Below are positions 27,650-36,456 of a stretch of 64,000 bases of DNA, piece by piece. The notes below the pieces were generated by a model. That model ran no database searches and had not been told where the DNA came from. It worked only from the letters and a program-made list of their open reading frames with translations. This stretch comes from Dehalogenimonas sp. 4OHTPN. GTDB taxonomy: Bacteria > Chloroflexota > Dehalococcoidia > Dehalococcoidales > Dehalococcoidaceae. Every line of letters starts with the position of its first letter. The stretch's first letter is position 1. Location of the stretch: assembly GCF_040448695.1 (NCBI RefSeq), contig NZ_CP159307.1, forward strand, positions 744,001-808,000. Reading direction: 5' to 3'. A program made the translations under genes and the position numbers.

Positions 27650-28351
27650 TTAGCGCCTGTCCCGCCGTCGGCAGCAATCCACCCGAACCGCCGCCGCCCG
27701 GTTATCGATGCCCGCCGCCGTCCTCATTGAGACCGCCGGCCGTTCCGCCGCCCAGCGCAGCAGCGTCATCAGCTCCAGCCAGATCAACCCGTTCAGCATG
27801 ATCAACCGTTCGATGGCGCCGATCCACGCCGCGTCGGTGTGTACCGCGACAAAGCCTGCCGCGTTGAAGACGGTGCCGATGATGCCGGCCGTCACGCTGA
27901 AGCTCACCGCCGCCCGATGCGCTGGGTCTTTGCGCAGCCGGTAAGCCAGGCAGAAGCAGGCCGCCGGCAGCAGCGCGGCGATGGTTTGGGCTGAGAGTTC
28001 ATGGATTAGCGATGCCGCCGTCTGCCCGCCGCCCGGCGCCTGGGTCGGAAAAACGGCGATCAGCATAAAGCCCGCCGCCGCCAGGCCCAGCGGCAAAGCG
28101 GCTTCCCGCAGCCTTAAGGCCGAAAGCGCCATGACCGCGGCGAAACAGGCGAACATCGCCGCTTCGACCCAGCCGAACGGTCCCCAGACCAGCTCGCTGA
28201 TGGTATTAGCCACCCGGTCGAAGCCCGGCTGGATCGTCTCCAGCGCCGTGGTGGCAGCCATAAACAGCAGCGGAAAGCCCAGGCAGGCCGCGTCCGCCGC
28301 CCGGCTCGCCGCCGCTTTCGGGATAGCCATCCGCCTGACCGATATATTCAT
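27650..28351 (-). CDS. DUF998-like polytopic membrane protein
   Basis: 233 residues with about six hydrophobic segments (ACLGFPLLFMAATTAL, a segment near AAMFACFAAVMALSA, LGLAAAGFMLIAVFP, and three more). The short N-terminus and the RVANTISELVWGPFGW loop match the DUF998 family of unknown function. ATG 28351 follows GAGGG. The frame runs further upstream to 28561, but that part is the reverse of the tRNA-Val gene and is not coding. The gene is convergent with the activase gene, 7 bp away. Confidence 0.78.
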   Translation of the reverse strand: MNISVRRMAIPKAAASRAADAACLGFPLLFMAATTALETIQPGFDRVANTISELVWGPFGWVEAAMFACFAAVMALSALRLREAALPLGLAAAGFMLIAVFPTQAPGGGQTAASLIHELSAQTIAALLPAACFCLAYRLRKDPAHRAAVSFSVTAGIIGTVFNAAGFVAVHTDAAWIGAIERLIMLNGLIWLELMTLLRWAAERPAVSMRTAAGIDNRAAAVRVDCCRRRDRR

Positions 28352-28456
28352 GGCCCTCAGTTTATCCCGCCGCCCGCCGCCTGAAACCGCCCGCCGGAAT
28401 GGATTTGGACTGGACGGAAGGCGGGTTTTTAAGCTATACCTGCCGCCCGGTCCCAT

Positions 28457-28486
28457 TTGAAACCCCGCGGCGGTTCGGGTTACAAT
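28457..28486 (+). promoter_or_regulatory. Promoter of tRNA-Val
   Basis: TTGAAA (28457-28462), 18-bp spacer, TACAAT (28481-28486). Start near 28493, five bases before the tRNA. Confidence 0.55.
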
Positions 28487-28497
28487 GGACTTCCTCT

Positions 28498-28570
28498 GGG
28501 CGGCTAGTTCAGTGGTTAGAACGCCTGCTTCACACGCAGGAAGTCCGTGGTTCGAGTCCACGGCCGCCCA
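28498..28570 (+). tRNA. tRNA-Val (CAC anticodon)
   Basis: 73-nt cloverleaf. Acceptor GGGCGGC pairs with GCCGCCC; the anticodon arm CCTGC-TTCACAC-GCAGG gives CAC, reading GUG; the T arm has GGTTCGAGTCC. CCA is not encoded; the discriminator is A. Confidence 0.97.
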
Positions 28571-28670
28571 TTTTCTATCACTTTCATGTCACTTCTGTGT
28601 CATAATGATGACAGAAAAGTGACCGGCTGATGTAGCTTTTACCCATTTAGTCGATCAATCAAACCTTGAA

Positions 28671-28712
28671 AAATAAATCAGGGCTCTCGACTGAGAGCCC
28701 TGATTTATTTAT
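28671..28712. terminator. Bidirectional intrinsic terminator
   Basis: 18-bp stem (28671-28688 with 28693-28710) with a GC core GGGCTCTC and A/T-rich flanks that give a T-run on either strand. Ends the giant MBG-repeat gene from the right and tRNA-Val transcription from the left. Confidence 0.88.
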
Positions 28713-28722
28713 TCCTAGTACT

Positions 28723-31700
28723 CTAACTGGTTTGCTTCCGTTTTTTGAGGAGAATAATACCTAACAGTAGCGAGGCGCCAGCCAAAGCTAACCCGATAGG
28801 GAGAAGGGACATACTGTCGCCGTTTTCTTCTTCAGGAGTGAAGGTAGGTTGCGTCGTGCTGGCCGGCGGTGCGGTGGTAGGCGGCGGTGCCGTGGTTGTG
28901 GGAGCAGGTGCCGTGGTCGTTGGAGGAACAGTTGTCGACGGTGGAGGTGTTGTCGTCGTTGGCGGCGGTGGTTGCTGAGCGATAAGGGCAAACGTGGTAA
29001 AGTGGGAAACCCGGGCCGTAATTGTTCTTGCCGCGGCGTCCACAGTGCTATCCAGTTTAACCCATTTGACTCCGTCCCACCACGCGATATATAGCGAGGT
29101 TGCGGCAACACCAGCCGGTAGCTCGTTGAAGGTGTAGCTCATGGTGAGGGTAATTGTCGGATTGAACGTCGCACCGCTTGGGCCAAGTTCATATGTACGA
29201 AGGAAGATACTGTTAGGTGGCGGTTGCATTGAAGACGACGGTTCCCCTGCGGACAAGAAGGCAAGGCCGGCACCAGCGGCGTTCCACACATAGGTACCAA
29301 CCGGTATGGTCAGGCTAAGAAGCCCGTCTTCAGTCCGTATCCAACCTTCGGTTAAGGCGCGTCCATTGCCATCCATCCAGGGCGAGTTGCCGGATAAGCC
29401 GATGCCGACCAGTTGCGAACCGAAGCCCCCGCCGCCGCCACCGGTTGATTGCTGCTCATTGATATCCGCCGTGGTCGTAACCGTAGTCGCGGAGAGTGCA
29501 TAGTTGCCGGCGTCGGCGCCGGTGAGGGTCAAGCCGGTGACCGTCACCGTCTTATCGTTGCCGACTGCGGCGTTGTCGAAAGCAGCGGTGCCGCCTGAAA
29601 GAATCACTGCATCCCCGGTAATGACCCCGACAAGCGACCGTCCACTTATGGTAGCCGATGTGGTGCCGTCGTAGGTCTTGTCAGCCACAGCGACGCTTGG
29701 CGTGACGGAAGACTTGGCAATTACCATAGTTATGTTGGAACTGGCCTGGTAATTCACGTCGCTGACCGTAACGCTTACGGCATAGCTGCCGGCGGCCGTC
29801 GGCGCAACCGCCGAGCCGTTGTAGGTTACGGAGACCGGAAGGTTGGCCGGGCCGGTGACCACCGAGACCGACTTGGCCGTCCGGTCATAAACATGATTCA
29901 ACCCGCTTATTTCCAGCGACGCCGAGGCTTTGTCAATGACCAGGACCGCCGTGCCGACGCCTTCGTAGTTGGCGTCGACAACTTCGGCACGGACGTTAAA
30001 TGTGCCTGCGTTGGTCGGGGTCGTCGTGGATCCGTTGTAGGTGACGGTCACCGTCAGCGCGCTGGGATCGGTGGTGACCGTAGCCTGCTTGGCGGAGCCG
30101 TCGTAAATGTATTCCAGGTCTGCGAAAGTGACATTGGCTGAGGCTTTATTAACGTTGATGGTGACAGTTTGGGTCACCGTATCGTAGTTGAGCGAATCGG
30201 CAGGGGTGAACTCGACCGAGAGTTCCTGGCCCGCACCCGCGTTGAGGACCGTACCGGCCGGTGGATTGTAGATGAAGGCGCCTGATATGGCGGCCGTGGC
30301 GTTCAGTTGGGTCTCGTCAAGTTCATGGCCGTAGGTTACGGAGTCCGGGGTATTCCAGGTGATGATAGGTGTAGCTTTTTGGATGAAGAGTGAGCCGGCT
30401 ATACTGCCGGTGTAATTAGCATCGGTAATGGTGACCACAACCGAGTATTCCCCGGCGTTAATCGGTGCAGGGGGCGAACCGTCGTATGTGACGGTATAGG
30501 CGATACCGGAAGGAACGGTTTCCACGATTATTTCTCGGGGAGTCCCATCGTACGTCTGATTAAGACCGCTGACGTTGATGCCAGCAGTCGCTTTACCGAT
30601 TGTCATCGTGCTACTGGCTGTACCCTGGTAGTTGAGTTCGCTAATCGAGGCGACTACCGTGTAGCTGCCAGCGTCGGTTGGCGGTATCAGCTGGCTGTCA
30701 TAGGTGAAGCTGACGTTTAGGCCTCCAGGAGTGGTGGCAGCCGTAACCGGCTGCGGGGCACCGTTGTAGGTGAAGGTCAGGTTATCGAAAGCGATGGTTG
30801 CCGTTGCCTTGTCAATGAACAGGTAATCGGTCGCAGATCCCTGATAGTTCTGATGATTGATAGTAGCGACTACCTGGTGGCTACCGGCGTTGACCGGCAA
30901 ATCCGTATCGCCGTCATAGATGAAGACCACCGGCATAGCGGCTATAGGGGAGGTTGTGGCCGTTGCCGCCTTGCCGGTACCGTCATAGACGTGGGTGAGG
31001 CTGCCCAGGGTAACCATAGCTTCGGCTTTCTCAATGTGAAGGGTGCCGGTGGTAGTGCCCTCGTAGTTGGCGTCGCTAATCGTACCGATGACGGTATAGT
31101 CACCCGCGTTTATCGGTGGTGTTACCGAGCCGCCGTAGGTAATGTCAACGGTCAAACCAGCTGGGCTGGTGGCCGCGGAGATGGGTTTGGGCGAGCCGTC
31201 ATATACCTGGTTTAAGCCGTCGAGCAAAACCGAAGCGGTAGCCTTAGTGACAATAATTTCCCGGGTGATGGTTACCGTATTGTAGTTGGCCGCATCTGTC
31301 GGGGTGAATGTAGCCGACAGAGTCCGGGTGCCGGCACCGAGGGTGGCGCCCGCCGCGGGGTCGTAGTTGAATGAACCGGCGATTTCCGCGGTAGCGTTCA
31401 AATGCTCAGCGCCCAGCGGCGTATTGTAAACGAATCCTGCTGGCGCCCAAGTGACCGCCGGATCAGCTTTACTGATGACGAAAGTATCCGTTACCTCGCC
31501 GGTGTAGTTGTTGTCGTTGATGATAACGACCAGTACGTAAGAACCGGCATTGACCGGCGCCGTCGCTAAACCATTGAAGGTGACATCGGCATCAAGCCCT
31601 GGTGGGTCAGTCGTTAGTATGGGAGTTTGCGAGGTCCCGTCGTAAACGTGGGCCAGGTTGGATAACGAAATTTGTGCCGCGGCTTTCAGTATCTCCCCGT

Positions 31701-34101
31701 TGTTGTTGGTAACGAAGGTATAGGTGTAGTTGTTGCCATCGTTGCCGTCATTTGCGTAACCGCCAGGGATAAGCGTCTTTTCTTCCCCGGCATTGGCGTC
31801 GGCGAAGTTCTGGCTGAAAACTGCGGTGTCTCCGGCAGCCAACCCAACCGAGGTGGTCGGAATACCGCTTGAGGCGGTGGTGCCGTCATAAGTTTTAGTG
31901 TCTGGCACGGCGGTCACGGTAATTGGGAGCCGGTTGATGCGGCCGGAATTGTTCTGGAAGACTACCTCGTAGTTGTTGCCGCCGTTGCCGTCAACGGCAC
32001 TGCCGGAGGCGATGATCACCTGATTAGGAGCGTAGGCATGCTTCGAACCGAAATTCTGCACGAACCCGCTTTCGTCGCCGTCTGCCAGCCCGATGACGTT
32101 GGGCGCCAGGGAACAGTTGGCGGTCCCATCGTAAGTCTTGGTCTCGGATTGGGCGGACACGTTAATAGTCCGCTTGGTGATATCCCCCGTGGCCGTTGCC
32201 GAGGTCGAGGACAGTGCATAGTTGCTGGAATCAGTGCCAGCCAGGCTCAAGCCGGTGACGGTAACCTCTTTACCGACACCAGCGTGCTCATCCCCAAAGG
32301 CCGCAGCGCCGCCTACCAGGCTCACATCGTCTAAGCCGAAAATAGTGCCAAGCAGCGTGAGGGTCTCGATGGTGGTATCGGTGGTGTTGTCGTAGGTCTT
32401 GCTGCCCACGGTAACGCTGGGAGCGAGGGGTGCCGGGTTGATATCGGCGTTGGCCGTAACGCTCGTCGAAGACAGTGTGTAGTTTGATGCGTCGGTGCCC
32501 GACAGGCTCAAGCCGGTGACGTTCACCGTCTTTCCGTCGCCGATATTCTTGTCTTCGAACGACGCCGCGCCTCCGGCAAGACTGACATCGTCACCGACAA
32601 GTGTATTAACCAGGCTCCTGGAAAGTATAACGGCATCGGTGGTTCCGTCGTAGGTCCTGCTCTCCACGGCGACCGCCGGAGTCACGGTACGCGGATTAAT
32701 CGTCAACAAAGCTGCGTCCGTAGCTACATCGTTTTGGCCGGCGCTAGTGGTATTGGTGAAGACCGCCCGGAATTGGGCGCCGTTGTAAGCCAATTCCACA
32801 TCCGGCACCGTCAACGTGACGGATGTGGCCCCGTCTATGTTAACGAAGCCGGCGCCGTAGTCGACCTGCCACTGAACGGTGGGCGCGGGGATTCCTGAGG
32901 CCGCGGCGGTGAAAACGGCGTCATCCCCATATTGAACCGTGGCATTATCCGGTTGATCGGTGATCGTTGGAGCCATTTCCAGAGTGGTGTCGGTTGTTAG
33001 GAAGACTTCGTTGTTTGTGCCGTCGGAGGCGAGGTAATAGCCGAATACGTGGTCATCGCTAAATGCCAATGCGGGACTGGTTCCAGTACCAACGGTTATC
33101 GGTGTGCCAAACGCGGTTGCTTCAGTTGAATATAGAACATTAACTCCGTCGACCCAGACAAGACCTATCGTATCGGAGCTATTAGAAGCGAGAGAAGCCT
33201 CGGAAATAGCTCCCAATGAGATTTCGTTCCAGGAAGGAGTGGGGGATCCATTGACAGGACTGGCATAGTAAGTCACGCCGCTTTGGGTATAAACTAATCT
33301 GGCGGTACCATCTGAAGCTAAAGCGATAGGATTTTTTGATAAGCTCGGGGATGCATTCCCCCGATATGGGTTATTAGTCCCAAAACCGCCGTTTGAGTTG
33401 GTCGTGTAAACCACGTACTGGTAGTTATCGACCCAACCCGGAGCACTATCTCTTGCGGAGTGGGTCGCAACAATATGATAGAATCCCGTCGGATCGATTT
33501 GGATTTTTGGGTTGTTGTAGTATCTGCCAGTTCCAAAACCGCTTGAATACTCCCAAAAACCACTCCAAATTACGGTTGGTGCTGAGATCGTCCCACCGAC
33601 GTTATTCAGATACCCGATATCTACGTACCCATCACTTGGGTACCCTTGGTTGATATGGGCAACAAAAGCGATATGTGCCCAATCATTCACATCTGTATCG
33701 ATATCAATCGGCCCGTTATACGAGGAGATTTGGACCGGGGTTAGCCAAGTGTTGTCGGCTTTAGCGGTGTAAAATTGACCACTAGCGCTAGCAAATACTA
33801 CCTGTGGCACTCCGTTCGATCCAACAGCAATCGCTGGGTTGGACCCCGCTGCCACCAATTCCTCAGAGCCGTTGGCCAAACAATAGTAAATGTTGCCGCT
33901 CCGCTCGTAAACCGCGTGCGGCAGGCCATCGGGACCAACCGCTACATCGATGTTAGTATTGTTTGCCGGCGAATCAGTGATCTGGTAGGTGTTCCACGCC
34001 GCGGAATGGACACCGGCCGGATTGACCAGCATCGTCAGGAACAGCATGACCAAGGCGACCGGGAATACGAGAAATAACAGACGGTGGACGGCAGCTCGCA
34101 C
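28723..34101 (-). CDS. Giant MBG/YDG-repeat surface protein with C-terminal membrane anchor
   Basis: About 1792 residues. After a signal segment (LLFLVFPVALVMLFLTML), residues 30-365 look like a beta-propeller or sialidase-like domain. There follow an Ig-like domain (ITDQPDNATVQYGDDAVF), two to three YDG repeats (for example SRTYDGTTDA), about ten MBG-type repeats (LNQVYDGSPKPI pattern) and a last YDG repeat. After a Gly run comes a domain of about 200 residues, then a Pro/Thr stalk (TTTTPPPSTTVPP) and one membrane helix ending in KKRKQTS. It is an adhesin or envelope stalk protein held in the membrane, without LPXTG. The start is GTG 34101, because AAGGAGG lies 5 bases upstream, inside a nominally longer frame. 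Repeats have diverged, unlike those at 38-41 kb. Confidence 0.88.
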   Translation of the reverse strand: MRAAVHRLLFLVFPVALVMLFLTMLVNPAGVHSAAWNTYQITDSPANNTNIDVAVGPDGLPHAVYERSGNIYYCLANGSEELVAAGSNPAIAVGSNGVPQVVFASASGQFYTAKADNTWLTPVQISSYNGPIDIDTDVNDWAHIAFVAHINQGYPSDGYVDIGYLNNVGGTISAPTVIWSGFWEYSSGFGTGRYYNNPKIQIDPTGFYHIVATHSARDSAPGWVDNYQYVVYTTNSNGGFGTNNPYRGNASPSLSKNPIALASDGTARLVYTQSGVTYYASPVNGSPTPSWNEISLGAISEASLASNSSDTIGLVWVDGVNVLYSTEATAFGTPITVGTGTSPALAFSDDHVFGYYLASDGTNNEVFLTTDTTLEMAPTITDQPDNATVQYGDDAVFTAAASGIPAPTVQWQVDYGAGFVNIDGATSVTLTVPDVELAYNGAQFRAVFTNTTSAGQNDVATDAALLTINPRTVTPAVAVESRTYDGTTDAVILSRSLVNTLVGDDVSLAGGAASFEDKNIGDGKTVNVTGLSLSGTDASNYTLSSTSVTANADINPAPLAPSVTVGSKTYDNTTDTTIETLTLLGTIFGLDDVSLVGGAAAFGDEHAGVGKEVTVTGLSLAGTDSSNYALSSTSATATGDITKRTINVSAQSETKTYDGTANCSLAPNVIGLADGDESGFVQNFGSKHAYAPNQVIIASGSAVDGNGGNNYEVVFQNNSGRINRLPITVTAVPDTKTYDGTTASSGIPTTSVGLAAGDTAVFSQNFADANAGEEKTLIPGGYANDGNDGNNYTYTFVTNNNGEILKAAAQISLSNLAHVYDGTSQTPILTTDPPGLDADVTFNGLATAPVNAGSYVLVVIINDNNYTGEVTDTFVISKADPAVTWAPAGFVYNTPLGAEHLNATAEIAGSFNYDPAAGATLGAGTRTLSATFTPTDAANYNTVTITREIIVTKATASVLLDGLNQVYDGSPKPISAATSPAGLTVDITYGGSVTPPINAGDYTVIGTISDANYEGTTTGTLHIEKAEAMVTLGSLTHVYDGTGKAATATTSPIAAMPVVFIYDGDTDLPVNAGSHQVVATINHQNYQGSATDYLFIDKATATIAFDNLTFTYNGAPQPVTAATTPGGLNVSFTYDSQLIPPTDAGSYTVVASISELNYQGTASSTMTIGKATAGINVSGLNQTYDGTPREIIVETVPSGIAYTVTYDGSPPAPINAGEYSVVVTITDANYTGSIAGSLFIQKATPIITWNTPDSVTYGHELDETQLNATAAISGAFIYNPPAGTVLNAGAGQELSVEFTPADSLNYDTVTQTVTINVNKASANVTFADLEYIYDGSAKQATVTTDPSALTVTVTYNGSTTTPTNAGTFNVRAEVVDANYEGVGTAVLVIDKASASLEISGLNHVYDRTAKSVSVVTGPANLPVSVTYNGSAVAPTAAGSYAVSVTVSDVNYQASSNITMVIAKSSVTPSVAVADKTYDGTTSATISGRSLVGVITGDAVILSGGTAAFDNAAVGNDKTVTVTGLTLTGADAGNYALSATTVTTTADINEQQSTGGGGGGFGSQLVGIGLSGNSPWMDGNGRALTEGWIRTEDGLLSLTIPVGTYVWNAAGAGLAFLSAGEPSSSMQPPPNSIFLRTYELGPSGATFNPTITLTMSYTFNELPAGVAATSLYIAWWDGVKWVKLDSTVDAAARTITARVSHFTTFALIAQQPPPPTTTTPPPSTTVPPTTTAPAPTTTAPPPTTAPPASTTQPTFTPEEENGDSMSLLPIGLALAGASLLLGIILLKKRKQTS

Positions 34102-34161
34102 AAGAACCTCCTTCAACTAAAAAAGATAACCATTATTAATACAAACGAAGTCGGGCGTCAT

Positions 34162-34177
34162 CACCCCTAGGGGTGAA
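34162..34177. promoter_or_regulatory. 16-bp perfect palindrome between divergent surface-protein and LuxR genes
   Basis: TCACCCCTAGGGGTGA is self-complementary over all 16 bases and GC-rich in an AT-rich intergenic region. Two-fold symmetry suits a LuxR-type dimer. On the minus strand it lies directly upstream of a possible ATGACG/TAATAA promoter for the MBG protein gene. Confidence 0.6.
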
Positions 34178-34290
34178 TTTTGGAGCTTCAATCGTGGAAA
34201 GCGGAATGGTATTTTGGTAAGATATGGAATTTCCGAAGGCAATGGGTGGCCCAGCTTTGTCTGGATTCACCAACAAGGATTCAGACGCTG

Positions 34291-35718
34291 ATGCAGAAGG
34301 CTCAGAACAAAGCGCTACGTGAGAGATCTCTGTTCATCAGAGAGGCACTGGTATTTTTCAGCCTTGTTCGCCAGTACTGGCCACTGATATTGTCCATTGG
34401 CCTATTCTTCGGCTGGCTTCTGTCTTATCCTATGCAAGGGCCTATACTGGGGTCTGCTGCGGCTGCTGAGGGGGCTAATCCGCTGTTGCCTATTGTTCGT
34501 TTTCTTGCCGGCATCATCGTCGGTCAGATAGCGTTCGGGATACTCGGGTACTATTTTCAAAAGGCTCTCCGGTGGTTCGCGCTCAGTGGCTTTCTCTGCC
34601 TCTTGTGTAGTGTCGCGGCTTTGAACACGCCGATGGCAAATTCAGAATCTCTATTCGCTTTGATGGGCTTGGCTTCCGCACCGTTGATCATAAGCTGGGG
34701 TGCTGCCTTCACCCGGTCGGTTCTGCCCAATCAGAGGGGACGGGTCTTGGTGAGCGCTATAGCGCTGTCAAACATAATCTTATATATCATAATCCAGGCC
34801 AGCGCGGTGCTGTCATCAGATACTCTCGTACTGCTCACCCTGCCTCTGCTAGTACTGGCACCGATGGCGCTATTCTATAGTTACAGCCAAATCGCTATGT
34901 TGCCGCCGCCAACGCCTGAAGTCCCGGCAAAACTGTTTTCCTTCTGGCCACTGCTGCCTTTCGTGTTCGCCGTCTATATCGTAGGCGGACTGATGTACAC
35001 CATCATTTCCACCAGTTGGGCTGGATCCGGCATAAGTGCGGTATATAGCGTTATTCCCTACATCGTGCTGGTCTTTATAGCTGGTTCGATCGCCGACCGC
35101 CGCGGCCGTCGCGTGAACGCCATACTGGGCACCGGCATCCTCGGCGTAGGCTTCATGCTTTACGGCATATCCGGAGGTATCATGCTGCCCATCGTCATCC
35201 ATACTCTGGTCGTTGGCGGGTTTGCCTTCATGGATACCTTTACATGGACGGTACCGGCGGACCTAGCCACGGGACGGCGAGCTCCGGTGTTCTATGGGGG
35301 CGTCCTGGGCGCTAACGTCATTGCTATTCTCATAGGTATCCTGCTGGGCGAACAGCTTGGCGATTCCATAAGTGAGGCTCTGGTATTGACTGTCAGCGTC
35401 GCCGGCCTTTTGTTGTTCGCATCCCTGGCATTCCTACCGAAGTTGGCAGAAACGCTCACACGCAATATTGCGCCGGAACTATCGATTTCCGAAAAAATTA
35501 CGAAAGTGTTTCAGCGTGCCGGGCTGACGCCGCGTGAACTGGAGGTCGCCGGGTTGGTAGTGACCGGCGCCAGCACAGAGGAGATGCACGAGCATCTGTA
35601 TATTTCCCCCGATACGCTCAAAAGCCATCTGCGTAACATCTATCGTAAACTCGGGGTTAAAAACCGTCTGGAGATGACACAGAGATTATTAAACAGTAGT
35701 TTTGATGAATTTTCATAA
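34291..35718 (+). CDS. Membrane-bound LuxR-type transcriptional regulator
   Basis: 475 residues from ATG 34291. Residues about 20-395 are polytopic, with around 12 membrane helices and an MFS-like loop SIADRRGRRVNAILG. The C-terminal 65 residues are a LuxR helix-turn-helix (LTPRELEVAGLVVTG, YISPDTLKSHLRNIYRKLGVKNR). This suggests a one-component sensor that regulates from the membrane. Starts at 34180 (TTG) and 34246 (GTG) are also in frame but lack a good ribosome site; AAGGA lies 11 bases before 34291. Divergent from the MBG protein gene and upstream of the repeat surface protein, it is the natural candidate regulator of either. The signal is unknown. Confidence 0.85.
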   Translation: MQKAQNKALRERSLFIREALVFFSLVRQYWPLILSIGLFFGWLLSYPMQGPILGSAAAAEGANPLLPIVRFLAGIIVGQIAFGILGYYFQKALRWFALSGFLCLLCSVAALNTPMANSESLFALMGLASAPLIISWGAAFTRSVLPNQRGRVLVSAIALSNIILYIIIQASAVLSSDTLVLLTLPLLVLAPMALFYSYSQIAMLPPPTPEVPAKLFSFWPLLPFVFAVYIVGGLMYTIISTSWAGSGISAVYSVIPYIVLVFIAGSIADRRGRRVNAILGTGILGVGFMLYGISGGIMLPIVIHTLVVGGFAFMDTFTWTVPADLATGRRAPVFYGGVLGANVIAILIGILLGEQLGDSISEALVLTVSVAGLLLFASLAFLPKLAETLTRNIAPELSISEKITKVFQRAGLTPRELEVAGLVVTGASTEEMHEHLYISPDTLKSHLRNIYRKLGVKNRLEMTQRLLNSSFDEFS

Positions 35719-36040
35719 ACATATCTGTTTCTTAAACAACATATTCCTGCCATCAGCGTTTACCGGTTGTTTATTGATTGAAAGAACCTGTTATTTTTAG
35801 TCATTCGACAAGGAATCTCAGGCGTACCTTGAAGATAGTGGGGGAGCGGTTAGGTTGTATCGAAGCTTATCTCGAACACGGGGGTTCTGTCTGTCGAACA
35901 CTGTAGCCCACCACCTCCCATCCCCCCTTCTTCAACCGCTTATTTCAAACCCCCGCAACCCGATAAACAATAACGTATTGTTATATCTATCCGGTCTAAA
36001 CCATCAGATTATCAGCCCATTTTCAAAAATACCCTCAAAA
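35719..36040. other. Intergenic region, no gene seen
   Basis: AT-richer stretch after the LuxR gene. Short open frames here have no ribosome sites, and I see no terminator or structured RNA. Confidence 0.4.
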
Positions 36041-36063
36041 AGTAAGGTTTAGTAAGGTTTAGT
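36041..36063 (+). repeat. Tandem 10-bp repeat beside the leader promoter
   Basis: AGTAAGGTTT occurs twice head-to-tail followed by AGT, ending 4 bp before the -35 box at 36068. The 10-bp period, one DNA turn, is what a regulator binding one face of the helix would need. Confidence 0.6.
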
Positions 36064-36067
36064 CATC

Positions 36068-36096
36068 TTGACTTCAGCTATACGCGGCTTTAGTAT
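36068..36096 (+). promoter_or_regulatory. Promoter of the attenuator leader and giant repeat protein
   Basis: TTGACT (36068-36073), 17-bp spacer, TAGTAT (36091-36096). Start near 36103, about 11 nt before the first leader peptide ATG and about 435 nt before the main gene. Confidence 0.7.
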
Positions 36097-36113
36097 GGAA
36101 TATCCAGGAGGCT

Positions 36114-36176
36114 ATGACCCGGCGCCCCCTATCTGGTCACTTGGGGCCCGGCGAGCCAGCAGTGAAACCGGCCTGA
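36114..36176 (+). CDS. Leader peptide A, 20 residues
   Basis: ATG 36114 has AGGAGG two bases upstream. The product is MTRRPLSGHLGPGEPAVKPA. The TGA (36174-36176) lies in the loop of the intrinsic terminator of element A, so a ribosome finishing the peptide would cover the terminator's 5' arm. It shares GHL, GEP and VKPA with leader peptide B. Whether the peptide or the RNA is what is conserved cannot be settled from two copies. Confidence 0.55.
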   Translation: MTRRPLSGHLGPGEPAVKPA

Positions 36177-36196
36177 TAACGGCCGGTTTTTCTTTT
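36118..36196 (+). promoter_or_regulatory. Attenuator element A (first copy)
   Basis: Helix 1 pairs CCGG (36119-36122) with 36148-36151 and GCCCC (36124-36128) with 36143-36147, displaying the loop sequence CTGGTCACTT. A terminator follows: ACCGGCC (36167-36173) with GGCCGGT (36181-36187), then TTTTCTTTT. An alternative pairing of GGTCACT (36135-36141) with AGTG..ACC (36161-36169) would use the terminator's 5' arm. The two states exclude each other, as in riboswitches and translational attenuators. No known riboswitch class was recognised. Confidence 0.65.
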
Positions 36197-36370
36197 GGAG
36201 GAGGAGAAACCGCCGCCCGCGGCATTTGTAAAGATTCCGTATCCTCGACGGCGAAATTACATGGACTTACGGATACTGCGCAGCATTAGGCAGCCGTTAC
36301 AATTTCAAAGAATGAGGAGGTGAAGCTGAACAAAATCATCTGACTGCATTTATCCGCCTGACAGGAAGCC

Positions 36371-36439
36371 ATGATCCGCCCCTCCGTAACTGGTCACTTG
36401 GAGGACGGGGAGCCAGTAGTGAAACCGGCCTGGGACTAA
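36371..36439 (+). CDS. Leader peptide B, 22 residues
   Basis: ATG 36371 follows AGGA by a few bases. The product starts MIRPSVTGHLEDGEPVVKPA and ends with two further residues, Trp-Asp. TAA (36437-36439) lies in the loop of terminator B. It aligns with leader peptide A over all 20 positions without gaps, with 12 identical residues (GHL, GEP, VKPA). Confidence 0.55.
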   Translation: MIRPSVTGHLEDGEPVVKPAWD

Positions 36440-36456
36440 AGGTCGGTTTTTCGTTT
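36376..36456 (+). promoter_or_regulatory. Attenuator element B (second copy)
   Basis: Helix 1 is CCG (36376-36378) with CGG (36406-36408) and CCTCC (36381-36385) with GGAGG (36400-36404). Compared with copy A the paired bases differ but pairing is kept, while the loop CTGGTCACTTGG is unchanged. Terminator: ACCGGCC (36424-36430) with GGTCGGT (36441-36447), then TTTTCGTTTT. The main gene starts 82 bp after this T-run, so terminator read-through is required for expression from the 36068 promoter. Confidence 0.65.

Noticed and set aside
28352-28561. N-terminal extension of the DUF998-like protein starting MDSNHGLPAC
   Set aside because: It is the reverse complement of tRNA-Val plus flanking DNA, a familiar spurious translation. 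ATG 28351 has a ribosome site and starts the conserved part.
34180-34290. 37-residue N-terminal extension of the LuxR regulator
   Set aside because: It begins at TTG without a ribosome site, close to the palindrome and putative promoter; the membrane domain begins after ATG 34291. Not fully excluded.
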